A stretch of DNA of 31,859 bases from Reclinomonas americana ATCC 50394 (GCA_048213135.1 PS015039.1:140697-172555); one strand, 5' to 3'; counted from the first letter of the stretch, positions 15,401 to 26,754 are shown. The notes: a model not told the origin generated them from the letters alone. A program made the numbers and translations.

Positions 15401-18400
15401 TCACAGCAAGTGCATTCCCTTTTTCCGCGGCAAAATGCAGCGGCGTCCAGTCATTGGGCTGGTGCGGAGTCATCGCCGTTTCCGGGGCGCGGTCAAGTAG
15501 CAGCTCAATGACTTCGGCGTTGTCGGTAACCGCGGCCAAGTGGATGGGAAGACTGCCCTTGGCGTTCGGCAACAAAGCCATACTGGGATTGCAGTCCAGT
15601 AGCACTCTCATGACGTGCGGATATCCCTTCTGGGCGGCCACGTGGGTGCCGAGCGACTGTGATTGACCGCGCGGCACGAGGAGAGACTCGGGGAATCGTT
15701 CGGCCAAGTAGCGCACGGTGTCGGCATGCCCGTTCTGCACCGCCGCTTGGAGAGGCGTCCTTTGTCACAACAGATTATCAACGAACGGTGAGAGTTGCCA
15801 CACACTGCGAAAATCACTTGTCACTCACCGCCCGTCGTCACACTGGATCTTGTTGGCCTCCGGGCACGCCTCCACAATCACACGCACGCATTCCAGATGT
15901 CCGCCTTGCGCTGCCAGATCGAGACACGTGGCGCCGCCCTGTCGACAGGAGAGCGCGGTTGCATTATAGTTAGGTTGGTGAATAGCATACACACAAACAC
16001 ACACTAGAACGCGCTCCAACCTTGAGCTCCTGCATTAAGGCCATTGACGGATCGTACTTTAGCAGCAGTCGAACCACGTCCGAATAGCCGAACTGAGCCG
16101 CCAAGTGCGCACTGCTCCAGTTGAGCTGCTCGACGGTGCGAACCATGTCCGGATCGGCTGCCAGAAGCACTTCCAGGCACGCAACAGCGTTCTCCTCCGA
16201 CGCGGTGTGCAGTGGTAGGCGGCCGCGATAGTCCGCCGTGTACAGCATGCCCGGGAAGACGTTCAGCAGAGCCAATGCACACTTGGGCGAATTGGCTTTC
16301 GCGGCACAATGAAGCGGCGTAAGACCATTGGAGTCTTGCAGTTGACCAGCATCGGCGCCCATGTTGAAGCGTACGAGCACTTCGAGGATGGCCTCAACGC
16401 ACTCGTCGAATCCATTAAAGGCGGCCACGTGCAGCGGCGTCGGGAGTGCACTAAATGGACTGACAGCCAGCGCCAAGTGCGGCGCCGTGGCGAGAATGAA
16501 GCGAATGATTTCCGGCTGACAGTTCTGCGCGGCCACAATCACGGGCGAGGCCACCAAGACTTCTGGGTCGCGCAGCAGTCGCAGCTGCTCGGGGGTCTCC
16601 AGCAGCAGTCGCACAGCCTCCACGCTTCCGCACTGGCAGGCCAGCGGCAGTGGAGTCCAGTTCTTCGTGTCGGCAATGGTGACAGCGTCCGGCGCCAGCT
16701 CCAGCAGATACTTGATTGCTTCGGCATAACCAGAATACGCCGCCAAGTGCAACGCCAGTCGACCGCTCGAATCGGGGATTCGCAGCGTGTCGGGATCCAT
16801 CAGACCCAAGAAGCGACTGGCCACTGCATGGCCGTGCAGGCATGCCGTATGAAGTGGCAGGAGACTGGTGTCGCCGCGCGTGCGACGAGTCAGCGAGTGG
16901 TCCTGTCGCAGAAGCACAGACAGCACGGCCGCCTGCCCGCGCTCAGCGGCCGCGTGTGCAATCGAACCGCGTTTCGTTAGTCGATCAATCATCCCAGGCT
17001 GGGAACGCAGCAGCTGCATGACGAGCGGAACGTAGCCGCATCCAACGGCCACCTGGAACAGCTCGAACATATTCGATTCGGCAAGTACGAGGCTGCCCGG
17101 ACTCAGTCGGTGCAGCCCATGCAGACGCTCGGGGTCGTTACTCTTCGCCGCCGACACCACGCAGGCACCAAAGTCAGCTTCCGGCGTGCCGCCCACGGCC
17201 CACTGCAGCAGGAAGTCGTGATCGCGAGTATCGTCAACGGCGAAGCAGGAGAGTCGACCATCACGGCCGCCGACGAGCACACGGCCCAGCTGTCGTCCGT
17301 CGAGCGTTGGCGAAAGCGGCGCAGGCACCACACCGGATACACAGTCGGCTTGTCGCACGAAGCCACGCTCAACGCGCGGACGATTTTCCAACGAAAGCAA
17401 TCGCACCGCACCGTCGGCAGAGCTGACGGCCAGGAGCGGCAGAGCACTCGCCACACCCGACGGCACCATGCAAATACCACTAATGGGCGATCGCGCGACT
17501 CCGACACCGGCTTCTCGATGCACAGACGATGGCGGCTGTCGGAAGCGCTCCGCAGGTGACATGGACGATTCGAGATCGATGCCGTACCTTACCACCGTCA
17601 CCGAGCCGTCGCTCGATCCAATTACCAGTACCACCTCAAACGTCTGCACCACGACCTCGACGCACGACACTACAGCCTGGTGATTCTCACCCAGCCTATA
17701 CTCGCCCAACAGCATGTCGTCCATGTCGCTGCCGGAGAGATCGAGAAAGCGGAGCACATTGTCAAGTGCTGCTGTCACCAGCATAGTGCCGTCAAACACC
17801 GGCACCACACATATCACATAGTCGCCGTGCGGCAACATCTCGTGCAGTGGATCCAGCCACAAACTTGTTTTCCAGTCACCGCCACGCTCGCCACCGACAC
17901 TGCTGCTGCTGCTGCTGCTACCAGTGACCGCGTGGGGGCCTGGATCAGCTGGCGATTTGGCGCTCGAGGCGTCGCTGCTGTCCTTGAATTGCATCAAGCT
18001 CGCACTGATACCGGCAGAACTGGCCGTGCTCCGCACGCACAGAGTGGCATCGAGCAGTGAGCAGCGGAACACCGACAGACAGAGAACTGTGTCGAGCGAT
18101 GGCGGCGCCTCGATCTGCAGTAGTAGTTCTCCATTCTCTAGGTCGAACACTCGAACACCACCCTCACTGTCGCCGACGAATACGACACGATCGTCGGGCG
18201 AGATGGCCAACGCTGTCACCATGCGATTCGAGAGTGTGCTGGTCTGCGTAAAGTCCCACAGTAGCTCGCCGGTCTGGGTGCTGAAAACATGGCAGAGCGA
18301 GCCGGGACCGTGGCCACCCGTAACCACCAGCTCACCGTCGTGTGTAACCGCCATGGCATCACCAGCGGAGATGGAGACCGCCCCGCCGTCACTAATGTCG

Positions 18401-21400
18401 TCGAGACTTGGAATGGGCCACAGCAGCAGGCGACCATCCTGCGAGCCACTGATCACATGTCGACTGTCCATGGTGCCCTTGATGGTGTTGGTCGGCAGGA
18501 CATGCGCCTCGTACCGCCGATACACTTGACTACTGCCCGTCGCTGTGAGCGATACGTGACCGTCGGAGCCAGCAGCGGAAATCCAGTGACCGTCGGGTGT
18601 GAAGGAGATGGAGAGGATGTCGTCGTGTGCCTTGATTGTTTGCATACGGTCGCCAGTCAACAGCGACCAAACATAGATGCACCCATCGTCTGCAGCACCG
18701 ACAATCCTCTCTGCTTCCACTGACACATCAATGTCGTGAAACAGAGTCGACAGCGCCACGGTCTTGAGTGCAAACAATCGCCGCGCCTTCTTCAACGCCA
18801 CCTTGAGCAGATCCTTGCCACTGTCGCTGGACCGTTCGCATTCGTCCAGGCGCTGCATCACACCAGTAGAGTACACAGCCGTCTCCTTCCCAACGCCTCC
18901 AATAACAAGCAGATCACCGATCGAGCATCCAGCACAGCGTGCAGTCACAGGCAACGAGTTCCCTTGCAGCGGAGGCACACAGCGCATCGCAAAAACGCCA
19001 TTGTCGGTTGACAGCGACCATTGCTTCTCACCCGTTTCCACTGAAATGGCCCGAACCCCGTCGTCGTGACCGATCATCAGCGTGCGCCCGTCGGTGGAGA
19101 ACACCAGCGCCGAAATTCGGCCAGGCTTGTCAGGGCAGCCCGCATTGGGCGGTATTCCCGAGCGGCGCTCCCACTGCGGCAAATCCCACACGCCAACGTG
19201 GCCGGGTACATCGCCGCCAGCAGCCAGCATGCTGCCATCAGGAGACAGAGCCAGGGCGTGCGCGCTGCATTCGAATGGGTTCTTCAACCGGAACGTCTCG
19301 TGCCCGTCAACCAGGTGCCACATGACAATGTCGCCATTGTTGTGACCGCTGATCACCACCTCGCGGTTCGACCAAGCCGGATGGGCAACAACCGAACAGA
19401 GAACGGCCAGGTTGCATCGCATGCGCGACGGATACGGCAGCTTGGCATCGGTCATGTCGGCCTCTGAAAAATCAGTGTCGACGCAAAACGCCGTGTCCAA
19501 TGCCACATGCCGCAGGTCGGACCTCGCCAAGCTCGCGCGCTGCAAATTGGCGGTGGAGAGATCGGCATACGGAATGCGAATACCGTCCAGAATACGACCG
19601 GAGAAGGACACGTGCGCTCGGCACAGAATGGTGGCCGAGTTCGAGGCAATTGTCGCCAGCGACGCGTCTTCTCGCGAGGCGGCAATCACTCGCCACAGTC
19701 GCTGCTGCATGCGCTCGTTGCGGCGCACGCGCTCCGCAATCTGCGCCGTCAGACTCGTGTACCGCAACTCGGAGATGAAGTGGACATTCAGCACGTGTGC
19801 GCGCAGATCAATGTGACCGGAGAGCGTGTCAAAGTAATCGAGGTCCCACGACTTCAGCGCAAATACGTGACGCGCCAGGCAGTATTCGAGCAGCGACGGG
19901 TGCAAAAATGCCCACGCGCTGGTTCCCTGCCGTTGCACAATGGCACTGCAGTCGCGAATGGATCTGAGAGCGTCCGTCATGTACGGCAGAAAATCGACAC
20001 CCGTTGCACGAGTGGTTCCGCGAATGTGCATCATGGCCGCCAGCGACTCCAAGAAAGTAAAGCACAGGTCCGTATTCGGCCGTTGGTTGGGCGGCCGGCG
20101 ATTGCGTTCGCGCGCGATCCACTCGCGCACGAACACGTTCAGCACGTCCACTCGCAGCAGACGGCCGGCACGTACCGACATGGCCACGCGACCATCAATA
20201 CTGGCTGCAGGCACACCCTGGCGTCGACCGGCCGCGCCTTTCTTCTTTTGCTTCTCCAACAGTTGCGGCAGCACTTGTACCATGGTGGACAGCATGAACG
20301 GCGACGACTTGAGCACATCGGCGCCGTGCAGCGCCGCCAGCGCAACACGCAGATCGTCCAGCACTCTCCACGGAGATCGGGAGTTGGACGAAAGCGACGG
20401 CGGCGACGACAGTGCCGCAGCAGCGGAGGAGACCTCTGAGACAGGCATGTCGTCACCGGCCAGCAGCTGGCTGTTGCGAGTGCACATTGCCATGTAGTGC
20501 ACCAAGTACTCCTCGATCTGCGCTGGCGAGAACGGCACCAAATGTCGCACCACAAGACCGGAAAACGCAGACTGCAAGCTGGAGGCCCGTGACGAGGACT
20601 CGGCCGGTGCCGGCCTCTCGTCACCCTCGATCGGACTTGATTGGGGCTGCTGGTCAGCCACTGCATGCTGCTGTTCTTGCTGGAGCTGCTCACCGTTCTC
20701 GCCGCCGACCTGCACGGGAGCCAGCGACGCAGGTGGCGCGAACACATGTGTGTAGCCCGCGACCAGTCCGTCGGCAAAGTCACTGCGGCAAGTGATGATG
20801 ATTTTGACGTCGTCATATTGCGCGAGCTGTATGAGAGAACGCGTGGTGAGTGTGACGATGCATGCATGTGGTGGTGGCTCTGAGGCCGAACCTGGTTAGT
20901 GACAAAGAGATTGGCTGGCCGTTCCATGTCCTGCTGCCACTCGTCATAGCCATCGCACAGCAGCAGCAGGGGCAAATGTCGCAACTGCTGCACGTCATCC
21001 TCCTTGATGAATGGGTGCAGCTGCATGAGAGTTCCGGCCACAAGGTTGGTGGCCGGTTGCTGCAGGCTGGCCAGCGAAACACGCAGCGGCAGGCGTGCGG
21101 TGCCATCTGCGTGCTGCGCCAGCATCCGATTGGCCAGCACCGCCAAGCTCAGACTCTTACCGCTGCCGCCGTCACCGAGAACGAGCATTACACGTGCCGC
21201 TGGATCGGCCAGGAAGGTTTCAAACTGCACATCCACGAATGAGAAAGGCAATACTTAATGGTTCACAAAAATGCACAGTTACTACAGAAAGGAAGACAGT
21301 GTGCGGTGACCCTGACCGACACACAACACACCTCGTTCTGCAAACTCCTCTTGTCGGCGGCAAGCCTGGATGCTACGCACTCCAACGGAACATACAGCTC

Positions 21401-24400
21401 CAGTTCGCGTTGCATCTGCGGATTGTGCTGCAACTGCCAGGACTGTCGTTCGACAACTTGCGCCAGCTTCGCCTCCAAAGTGGTATACTGCACCAAGGTG
21501 TCGAACGGATCTGCAGCGTACATACGAGTGAGTCGCGCACGGCGTGGATGATGAAGCTCCACTGAGAGACAAAAGAGCGCTCACCACAACGGTACCGCTG
21601 CAGTCGGTCGAACCAACGCGGACTTTCCGCGTCACTGGGCACCTGCACCTCGAGGATGTGCAGGTACTTTGCCAGTTGCTCAAAAACGTGCTCCATGGCT
21701 TCGGCAGTGGACAGCTCCTCGTGGAACACACTGTTACGGATGTCTCTCATGCCCGCCACCGCGTCTCTCTGCCGTCCACAGTAAGCACAGCGAAAAAGAA
21801 GACTTTGACTGACTACGAGACCGCGATTCGCACACACGTACCACCACGGCGTCTGGCTCCAACAGCAACACAGTGCGGTCACAATGAATCGTGTTGTCCC
21901 AGTAACTCGCGATTGCTTCGTCGGCCGGGCGCACCGCCACGCGGCTGGGCAAGCGGTATCCGAGGAAGCAGATGAGCGACGACAGGAAGGTGAGTTCCAT
22001 GGAATCCGCATTGGCCTCCTCATCGAGCAATCGCAGTTGCTCCATTATCACGTCGCGAGATTTACCGGCAGAGGCCTGTGGACGGCAAGACTTGAATTTC
22101 TTGCCATCATCTGACGCGGTCCACCAGTATCTGCGATGTGTCGTTGTGTATCAGAATCCAGTGCAACGCCCACGGGTGGAGAAGAAGAGAAGCGCATGGC
22201 CAAACCTCCAGTCATGGTCCGAGAGAGCTGCAGGATCTCGGTCGGGTACAATCAGCCGGTAATCGAAAGGTGGCGACTCGCTTGCCGTGCGCCTCTTGAA
22301 GTCACGATACCGGTGTACTGCGTGAAACCGCAGTGCCGGAAGCACAACCTGACTGATGGCGCAGTCCAATCGCAACCACAGCTCGCGTTTGCGACTGTGC
22401 AATAATCGGGAGTTGAGAATCATGAAAGTAGACAAGCAAGCAAGAGATGCGGCACGTACCTTGCGGCCACACTCGCCGCGTGTGCCGACTTGCTGTCGGT
22501 GAGAGCTGCGCCAAGACTCACAGCCCACTCTGCGTAGCCAGCGGTTGAAGAATCAGCAAGTGACAAGAACACAATGAAATCATGACAACGGCGACGAAAC
22601 TGTCAAAGCACGCCAGCGGCGTAGTGTGCGCCAAGTTGCGCAGAGCAGATGTGATGTTGTTGCCGGCCAAGGCCATGGTAAACGCCTGGTCCACCATGTA
22701 GTAGGTGTCCGGTAATGTGCACAGCAGGAACGGCACAAAGAGGCGGCGTGAGGCCCATTGGCGCATCATGTCCATGATGCGGCGCATGCCAATGTCCGGT
22801 GACCACGGCGCTATTGTGCCAAGAGCCGGCGACGGTGATGCGTCGTCGCCCGCTGACCTCTCGCGGTCCGCTTCAGCACTGCCGCCGAGAGCGAGCGCGT
22901 GTTGGCCGCGCTTGGGAGCGCCAGCAACTGGCAGACCCTCCAACAGATTGGCGTCTGCCTCGTCAACTCGAGCGGCGCGTGGAAAGTGGATCTCCCACTC
23001 GCGACTGATGGTCACTAGTTGCGCGAAGCGGCTGGCCCACGTGAGGCACTCGTCGACAGACGGAATCGACCCGGGTTGGCCAGCTTGGATGATGCGCTCC
23101 CGCTCCGACACCATCCACGAAGCGAGAACGCCACAAACGTGTTCCCACGAACCAAACGACCCTTGAAATTGGTCCACGGCGGCCGCCGCAATGTGTGCAA
23201 AGCACTCGGTCAACAGCGCAGGCAGGCGACACAGCGCCAACAGTGCCGGCGACGCTTGCAACAGCGTCAGTTTGCTGATGGCACTGGCGCCAATCTCCAC
23301 CACCGGACTCGAATCATCGTTGGAGAGCTGCAGCTCGTCAATGGCCGACACCAACTCATCGTCGGCAAGTGGCAACAAAAGACGCTGGACAAGCCACTGC
23401 TGGTGTACGAGCGTGCCGGCCACTGCTGTCGGCCACATCACTTGCACGTAGTCGTCCTCGGAGGTGCCGAGTTGAGCCGCATACTCTGGTCGGCACACGA
23501 TGATGACCTTGACGTTCTGGTACTGCAACAACTGCAGGCGCCACGGGCAGACGGGTCAGCAGCAGAAGATATTGAAAAAATGACACACCTCGAGCACACA
23601 CAACGCAACTCCGTCTCTGGTAAAAATGTGCTCCTCAATGTTGGCGCTGTCAAAGCCGTCGACGAGCAGCAGCAGCGGCTGTTGGCGCAAACGATCGACA
23701 TCACTGGCCGAAAAGTCGCCCGAGTACAACTTGAGCGCCTCCGGAAGCAGTTGACTGCGCAGGCGATCCGCCGGCAGCTGCAACAGGTGCAGCGGAATGT
23801 ACACTGGCACTCGGCACTGCGAAAGCCTCTCCGACGTGTCGCCCTCGTGAAGAACGCGGCGAGCCAACTCCACCGTGGTGCGAGCCAGCACGTGTGATTT
23901 GCCGCTACCCGCGGCGCCAAACAAAAGCATGACGTGCGCTTTTTGGTTGGCCAAAAAGGTGCGCACCTGCCCGGACGAAATTCGATGACGGCGTCAGGTC
24001 CCATGCAACAAACACGCACACACACACACACACACACATCAGCAGCAGCGCTCACCTCATGAGCCACAGGCGCTCGATGATCGCGAGCATCTGGCGCGGC
24101 GCAGGAAACATCGAATGTGCACTGCACAGCGTCCTCGAACCTCGCCAGTTGCGAGTCGCACAGACGACGGACCTTGCCGTCAAAGTCCGACAGCATGGCG
24201 CTCACATCGCCGTGCATGATGCGATCGATTTCGCCGTACCAGTGCGAGTTGACAGTGACGTTGCACGAGGCCGCCAGTTCGCGCACACTGCGAACCAGGT
24301 CGTTCATGGTGTTGTTAAATTGGTCGTCGGTGAGACCAATGGACTCGGCGTGCACGATTTCGTTGCGGATCTGCTGCACGCAGTGAAACGCCAGTCTCTG

Positions 24401-25081
24401 TGGGGGAGGTGGACAGGAAGGGAAAGGGGAATAGACGGAGAAAGAGGAGGAGGGGGAAGAGGGCAATGAGAGAAAGCATGAGCGCAGGGAACGAGTGAGA
24501 TAAAGAGGAGACTTGCACGCACCGCTGGCTTGTCGGGCACCAACAGCACAGCTGCACGCTCCCGCTGGCACTCGGCGTCCCACAACTTGGCTTTGTCTGT
24601 GGTTTTCGGCTCTGTCGCGTACGCCTTCACCGGTCGATATCCAATGAGCTGCGCGCAATAATTCGCCGCCGTGATATCCAGATCGGCCGCAGACCCAGTC
24701 CTGAACAGCGTCTCCCACGCCGCCTTTTGCTCGGCTTGCTTGAGCTTGGAGCGCACACGGTACTCGGTGCCGTCAGCCTTGTGCACAACTCGATATCTGC
24801 GCAAAGGAGGCGAGTGCGTGAGCCATGCTGCGGGGAGGGATTAGGCTCGGAATAATGTGTGTGAGTGAGATGTACCTCCACTGCAAGTCAGGCGGCAGTG
24901 GTTTCGGATCAACAAAGTAGGTCGCATCGATCCGCACGGGAAGCGCGGTGTCGTCGAGAAGCACCTCTTGGCGGAACTTGATCACTGCCTGCTCGAGGTA
25001 GGCGCGCAGCACACGGAGAGCCGACTGCAGCGTGGCCAGGTGCAAGCGCAGTGCATTTTGTAACTTTCTGTGTTCGGTGGC
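12013..25081 (-). CDS. Giant STAND protein: (HEPN-NACHT)x2, pentapeptide, WD40, ankyrin, TPR; 5' end unresolved
   Basis: Exons in transcription order: 24876-25081, 24523-24796, 24056-24397, 23589-23966, 22601-23531, 22460-22529, 22206-22394, 21842-22130, 21585-21768, 21332-21510, 20892-21224, 16021-20826, 15829-15938, 15319-15759, 14949-15259, 14587-14869, 14448-14521, 13594-14384, 12888-13522, 12743-12828, 12529-12704, 12367-12454, 12013-12299. All joins keep phase and give about 3,820 residues without the N-terminus. Each of two modules has an N-region, a HEPN domain with an R-N-x-x-x-H motif, and a NACHT ATPase. Then follow pentapeptide repeats, WD40 repeats, about 33 ankyrin units and a TPR. 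The architecture is that of STAND/NLR-like sensors. No ATG occurs in the first exon, so one or more 5' exons are missing, probably within 25100-26150. The join 12705-12742 would be a 38-nt intron; an alternative is 12655-12746 with an AAG acceptor. Intron 12455-12528 uses a GC-AG donor. That it is one gene rather than two is well supported by phase but needs cDNA. Confidence 0.85.
12529..17090 (-). other. Ankyrin repeat region, about 33 units
   Basis: Units of about 33-34 residues with TPLHxAAxxGH-like cores, mostly preceded by an acidic or proline turn, for example DSSGRLALHLAAYSGYAEA and GRLPIHQACQSGH. The first ten are in the 4.8-kb exon; the rest are spread over nine short exons. A Gly/Ser-rich spacer near 14830 and a second Ser-rich spacer near 14150 split the array into blocks. 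Confidence 0.9.
17190..19420 (-). other. WD40 repeat region, roughly 10-12 blades
   Basis: Repeated GH/SxDGxxxxWD-type units, for example SGHNNGDIVMWHL, LSPDGSMLAAGGD with VGVWDL, AADDGCIYVWSL, SGSQDGRLLLWPI and ISPDDRVVFVGDSEGGVRVF. A poly-Ser stretch near 17900 separates two groups of blades, so two propellers are likely. All of it lies in one 4.8-kb exon. Confidence 0.88.
19440..19625 (-). other. Pentapeptide repeats
   Basis: A run of A(D/N)Lxx-like units (for example YADLSTANLQRASLARSDLR, then FSEADMTDAK) sits between the NACHT region and the WD40 repeats. Such short right-handed helices are common linkers in STAND proteins. Confidence 0.75.
19830..21510 (-). other. NACHT domain 2
   Basis: Exon 21332-21510 links HEPN-2 to the NACHT domain. 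Walker A GDGGSGKS is at 21153-21176 and Walker B LLLLCDGYDE at 20940-20969. The sensor-like IIITCRSDF follows the splice at 20827-20891. The motifs sit at the same spacing from the exon start as in NACHT 1, and here the Walker B is canonical. The C-terminal part includes the typical FLHPSLLEYCLAR stretch of NACHT-associated helical domains. Confidence 0.88.
21585..22529 (-). other. Module B: N-region and second HEPN domain
   Basis: Exons 22460-22529, 22206-22394 and 21842-22130 carry an N-region that aligns by eye with module A, including the matching DHDWRYWW at the same intron position. Exon 21585-21768 holds the second HEPN with DIRNSVFHEE (R to H at 21721-21738). R and H are residues 11 and 16 of the exon in both modules. 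Confidence 0.7.
22601..23966 (-). other. NACHT domain 1 with winged-helix-type extension
   Basis: Walker A GAAGSGKS at 23895-23918, Walker B LLLLVDGFDS at 23646-23675, and a sensor-like VIIVCRPEY just after the splice at 23532-23588. The rest of exon 22601-23531 is helical and probably forms the NACHT-associated C-terminal helical region. The Walker B motif lacks the usual last acidic residue (Ser instead of Glu). Confidence 0.85.
24016..24038. repeat. (CA)n microsatellite in an intron of the giant gene
   Basis: A pure CA run in intron 23967-24055, between the first HEPN and first NACHT exons. Confidence 0.95.
24056..25081 (-). other. Module A: N-region and first HEPN domain
   Basis: A helical N-region (exons 24876-25081 and 24523-24796, with the stretch PPDLQWRYRVV) precedes a HEPN-like helical domain in exon 24056-24397. 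The motif IRNEIVHAE (24350-24367 for R to H) is followed by a DZIP3-like pattern in which an acidic and hydrophobic helix ends in repeated leucines. The same order recurs in module B. Confidence 0.7.
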
Positions 25082-26205
25082 CTGTGTGAGAACGAGCGGA
25101 GATCATCACTGCGCTCGAACACGAACGCGATCACCGTTGTGGGTCAACTCCGTCGTCGACCGGGGAGGGTGGAGGCACGTGTGGCCAGCTGCAGAACAGA
25201 GGGAGAGGGAGGGAGAGGGAGAGAAAAGGAGGAAGAGAGAGGGCGAGAGCGATTGACGGAAACAGTGAGTTAGACAAGCAAGCACAGAGAGAGAGAGAGG
25301 AGGGAGGGAGGGAGAGAGTAGGGAGGGAGAGGGAGAGAGAGGCACACACGCGCACACACACTGACAGACCCGCTGCCACTTGCACTGTCACTTCGGGGAA
25401 ACGAGTGATCAATGGGTGCCTGTGCACACACATACAGCAAGTGAGCGGATGAGTGTCGCGCGCGCACACACACACATACACTTTGAAGGTGGAGACGCAC
25501 TGGTGTTGGGAAGGGAGAGGCTGAGACACCGGGTGAGGGCGGTGGAATGCGGTATGTATCGGGAGAGCTGCAGAGAGACAGGCAGTGAGAGAGAGAGAGA
25601 GCAGTGAGAGAAGTTGGAGAAGGTGTGCAGTGGGCGAAACTCGAGTGGGTTCATTGTCGACAGAGGGTGCTGTGAGAATCGGTGTCTCCGCACAGAAAGA
25701 GAGAGAGATTCGATGTTCGAGACACTCCAACCAAGCAATCCGAACGCGATCCGGACACGCTGTTGGTGGCAGCCAAAGAGCAAGTACAGAAGGCTTGTGC
25801 GACTACTCGGAGTCTATAGTGCGATTGGCGACGAAATGCCATGCGTTGGACTTCGATTTTTTCGATATCATCGACGTCGACGTCGCTGGAATCCTCGCGC
25901 TCACCGACGAATGCTTCTTTCGTTGGCGCTCTTGGAAATAGCAAAGTGTAAAACGCAGCAACAGGGTGCCTGATGTGGCGTGTGTGTTTGCATTCGTGCA
26001 CAGGCTGCGATGGAGTGAACGTCGGGATCATGCCGGCTTGCGCGTCGAAAATCATAACGGCCATGCTCTCCTGTAAGAGAGGAAGCAGAGCACTAGGGAA
26101 TGTAGGTGCCACGTACGCCGCACGTGCAGCACGGACGAGGAAGGTTTTGACAGGGGACGCGCAGGACTTCACACACACCGTCTTCTCTCTCACGAATCGA
26201 AAGCC
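25082..26205. other. Divergent promoter region with unresolved 5' exons of the giant gene
   Basis: Between the first certain exon of the minus-strand giant gene and the plus-strand small gene. A good minus-strand acceptor lies at 25082-25083. Another candidate acceptor near 25193 follows a long GA/CT-rich stretch (about 25190-25350), which is probably part of a 5' intron. Short minus-strand open stretches near 25650-26080 could be the first coding exon, but none is convincing. No plus-strand gene is supported here. Confidence 0.6.
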
Positions 26206-26690
26206 ATGAACGTGCCCGCGCTGATTGACCCTGTTGTGCGTACTCTAGCAGCTGTGTGTTGTGTCTGTGTGTATGCTGTATGCGTGTGGGGGTCAATGTA
26301 TTCGCTGCAGTCAGATTCATGTTCTCACTCACTCTCTTTCTCTCCATCTCTCGCGTGCAGGGCCCTCTGGGTGGCCAGTTGCGTGCACACATGCTGTGCT
26401 CAACGCACAGCCAATCATAATATCTCTCTCATACAATCACTCGCTCCCTCTATGTCTATCTCTGTCGCAGCTACTCGGTGTTGCCTGGCATGGTGAACAG
26501 TGCCGACAACATGACCGCTTCCTCTCAGCAGTATGGCGTGCCCGGATACGGCTCGGATGGTGAGCGAAGAGCCTCTCCAACATCGAGTTGATGTGTTATC
26601 CGAATCTCATGCGTTTTGTTGGCAGTGTTGGGCTCGCTGCAGACCATTTCGCAGAACACGCAGGACTTCATGGCGGAGAATGGCATCTGA
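26206..26690 (+). CDS. Small protein of unrecognised family, copy 1 (66 residues)
   Basis: Four exons: 26206-26235 (30 nt), 26361-26377 (17-nt microexon), 26471-26559 (89 nt) and 26626-26690 (65 nt). They join in phase to 66 residues with no cysteine, no signal peptide and no membrane segment. The protein starts MNVPALIDPVGPLGG and ends SQNTQDFMAENGI; the middle is Ser/Asn/Gln/Gly/Tyr-rich (SSQQYGVPGYGSD). I do not recognise the family. The model is strongly supported because the downstream copy has the same exon lengths, the same splice positions and an almost identical product. Donors are GTGCGT, GTTGCGT and GTGAGC. Introns, by contrast, have diverged. The gene is divergent from the giant NACHT gene. 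Confidence 0.8.
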
Positions 26691-26754
26691 AAGAGTCTTC
26701 CCCGTGCTGCGCAATTAATGAAACACCAACAGACTGACTGCACTCGATCACGTA

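Noticed and set aside
21562-21584. A 23-nt intron in the HEPN-2 part of the giant gene
   Set aside because: Although it keeps frame, the 74-nt intron 21511-21584 with the same donor and acceptor CTGCAG also keeps frame and fits the size range of the gene.
22530-22600. A gene boundary between the two HEPN-NACHT modules (two separate genes)
   Set aside because: A GTTTCG to ACGCAG intron joins TTTGAC to the WAVSLG exon in phase, no start codon or promoter-like spacer separates them, and module B would lack an ATG of its own.
25973-26209. Plus-strand open frame upstream of the first small gene
   Set aside because: No family resemblance, no matching duplicate, and it overlaps the start of the supported gene in another frame.
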